A stretch of 64,000 nucleotides of DNA from Bacillota bacterium (GTDB lineage: Bacteria; Bacillota_A; Clostridia; Lachnospirales; Lachnospiraceae): NCBI GenBank assembly GCA_023443625.1, contig JAEZTQ010000070.1:79178-143177 (forward strand), read 5' to 3'. The notes under the pieces were generated by a model. It saw only the letters and a list, made by a program, of their open reading frames with translations, had not been told where the DNA came from and did no database searches. The translations under genes and the position numbers were made by a program. Of this stretch, positions 63,811 to 64,000 are shown one piece after another. Within the stretch, counting starts at the first letter, position 1; each line of letters begins with the position of its first letter.

Positions 63811-63826
63811 TGTTAGATACCTAACA
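63811..63826. promoter_or_regulatory. MarR operator
   Basis: TGTTAG-ATAC-CTAACA is a perfect 6-4-6 palindrome, placed just after the -10 box of the marR promoter and 18 bases before the GTG. It fits the TTAG-N4-CTAA pattern of MarR-family sites. Confidence 0.78.
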
Positions 63827-63827
63827 T

Positions 63828-63856
63828 ATTTTAGAGCATAATTATGATTCTGTCAA
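63828..63856 (-). promoter_or_regulatory. Promoter of marR-exporter operon
   Basis: Minus strand: perfect TTGACA (63851-63856), 17-base spacer, TAAAAT (63828-63833). Confidence 0.78.
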
Positions 63857-63919
63857 TATAAAAGATATAAAGAGATTGCGTTTAGTTAGCTTAGGATTTT
63901 AATGGGTAGAATTACCCTT

Positions 63920-63949
63920 TGATGATAAACTTAGACTTATTTATCATCA
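63920..63949. terminator. Hairpin near the right window edge
   Basis: TGATGATAAA (63920-63929) pairs exactly with TTTATCATCA (63940-63949). A smaller GGGTA/TACCC stem lies just to its left. The gene it serves is probably outside the window. Confidence 0.5.
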
Positions 63950-64000
63950 TTATAATCATTTCGAAATTATTTTCAACTCCTTATTCCTCTTTTTCTTTTA

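Overview
The window is low-GC DNA (roughly one third G+C) from an anaerobic Firmicute. The best fit is a Lachnospiraceae-type Clostridium (cluster XIVa). The evidence is AGGAGG-type ribosome binding sites, the gdpP-rplI-dnaB and rpsF-ssb-rpsR gene orders, a clostridial 2[4Fe-4S] ferredoxin, a PPi-type phosphofructokinase, MecA, a YesM/YesN sugar-sensing pair and many ABC-fed glycosidases. No rRNA, tRNA or CRISPR array was seen. Most genes are on the minus strand and most units end in strong hairpin terminators.

Layout. 1-1437: 5' part of a GH2 glycosidase. 1531-3375: large serine recombinase with a 45-residue partner, probably the core of a small integrated element. 3614-5627: truncated amidase fragment and a membrane-anchored GH18 spore/cell-wall hydrolase. 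6229-8312: an unusual pair, a Ser/Thr kinase fused to a ParA-like domain plus a stand-alone ParA-like protein, both without the P-loop lysine; mecA is divergent. 9552-11236: MerR regulator and divergent aldo/keto reductase-ferredoxin, with a clear MerR-type promoter between them. 11411-12069: DUF1858 protein and ferredoxin. 12271-17164: MerR-like protein, dnaB, rplI, gdpP. 17299-21978: acyltransferase, LacI regulator, ahpF and ahpC. 22510-26627: a three-gene GtrA / YfhO / CsbB-type glycosylation cassette. 26992-30950: PPi-PFK, rpsR, ssb, rpsF, an STM3941-type membrane protein and pyrophosphatase. 31136-36738: a chemoreceptor and a secreted 5'-nucleotidase, divergent.

36999-53102 is a carbohydrate-use region. 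It holds a URO-D-fold protein, an AraC regulator, GH35, rhamnose mutarotase, GH42, a serine hydrolase, an aldo/keto reductase, a YesM/YesN two-component system and a MalEFG-type ABC importer. The importer genes, the regulator pair and the downstream enzymes run head to tail from 53102 to 41786, with short gaps or overlaps. This suggests one inducible unit for import and cytoplasmic breakdown of a galactoside- and possibly rhamnose-containing oligosaccharide.

53367-63796 is accessory DNA: two secreted proteins (one a transglutaminase-like protein lacking two catalytic residues), three acetyltransferases (one fused to a MmcQ/YjbR domain), a NUDIX hydrolase, several eroded gene fragments, and a MarR-controlled heterodimeric ABC exporter. 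The most unusual non-coding signal is a structured leader of about 32-50 bases shared by three unrelated genes, starting at 6849, 18378 and 38258.
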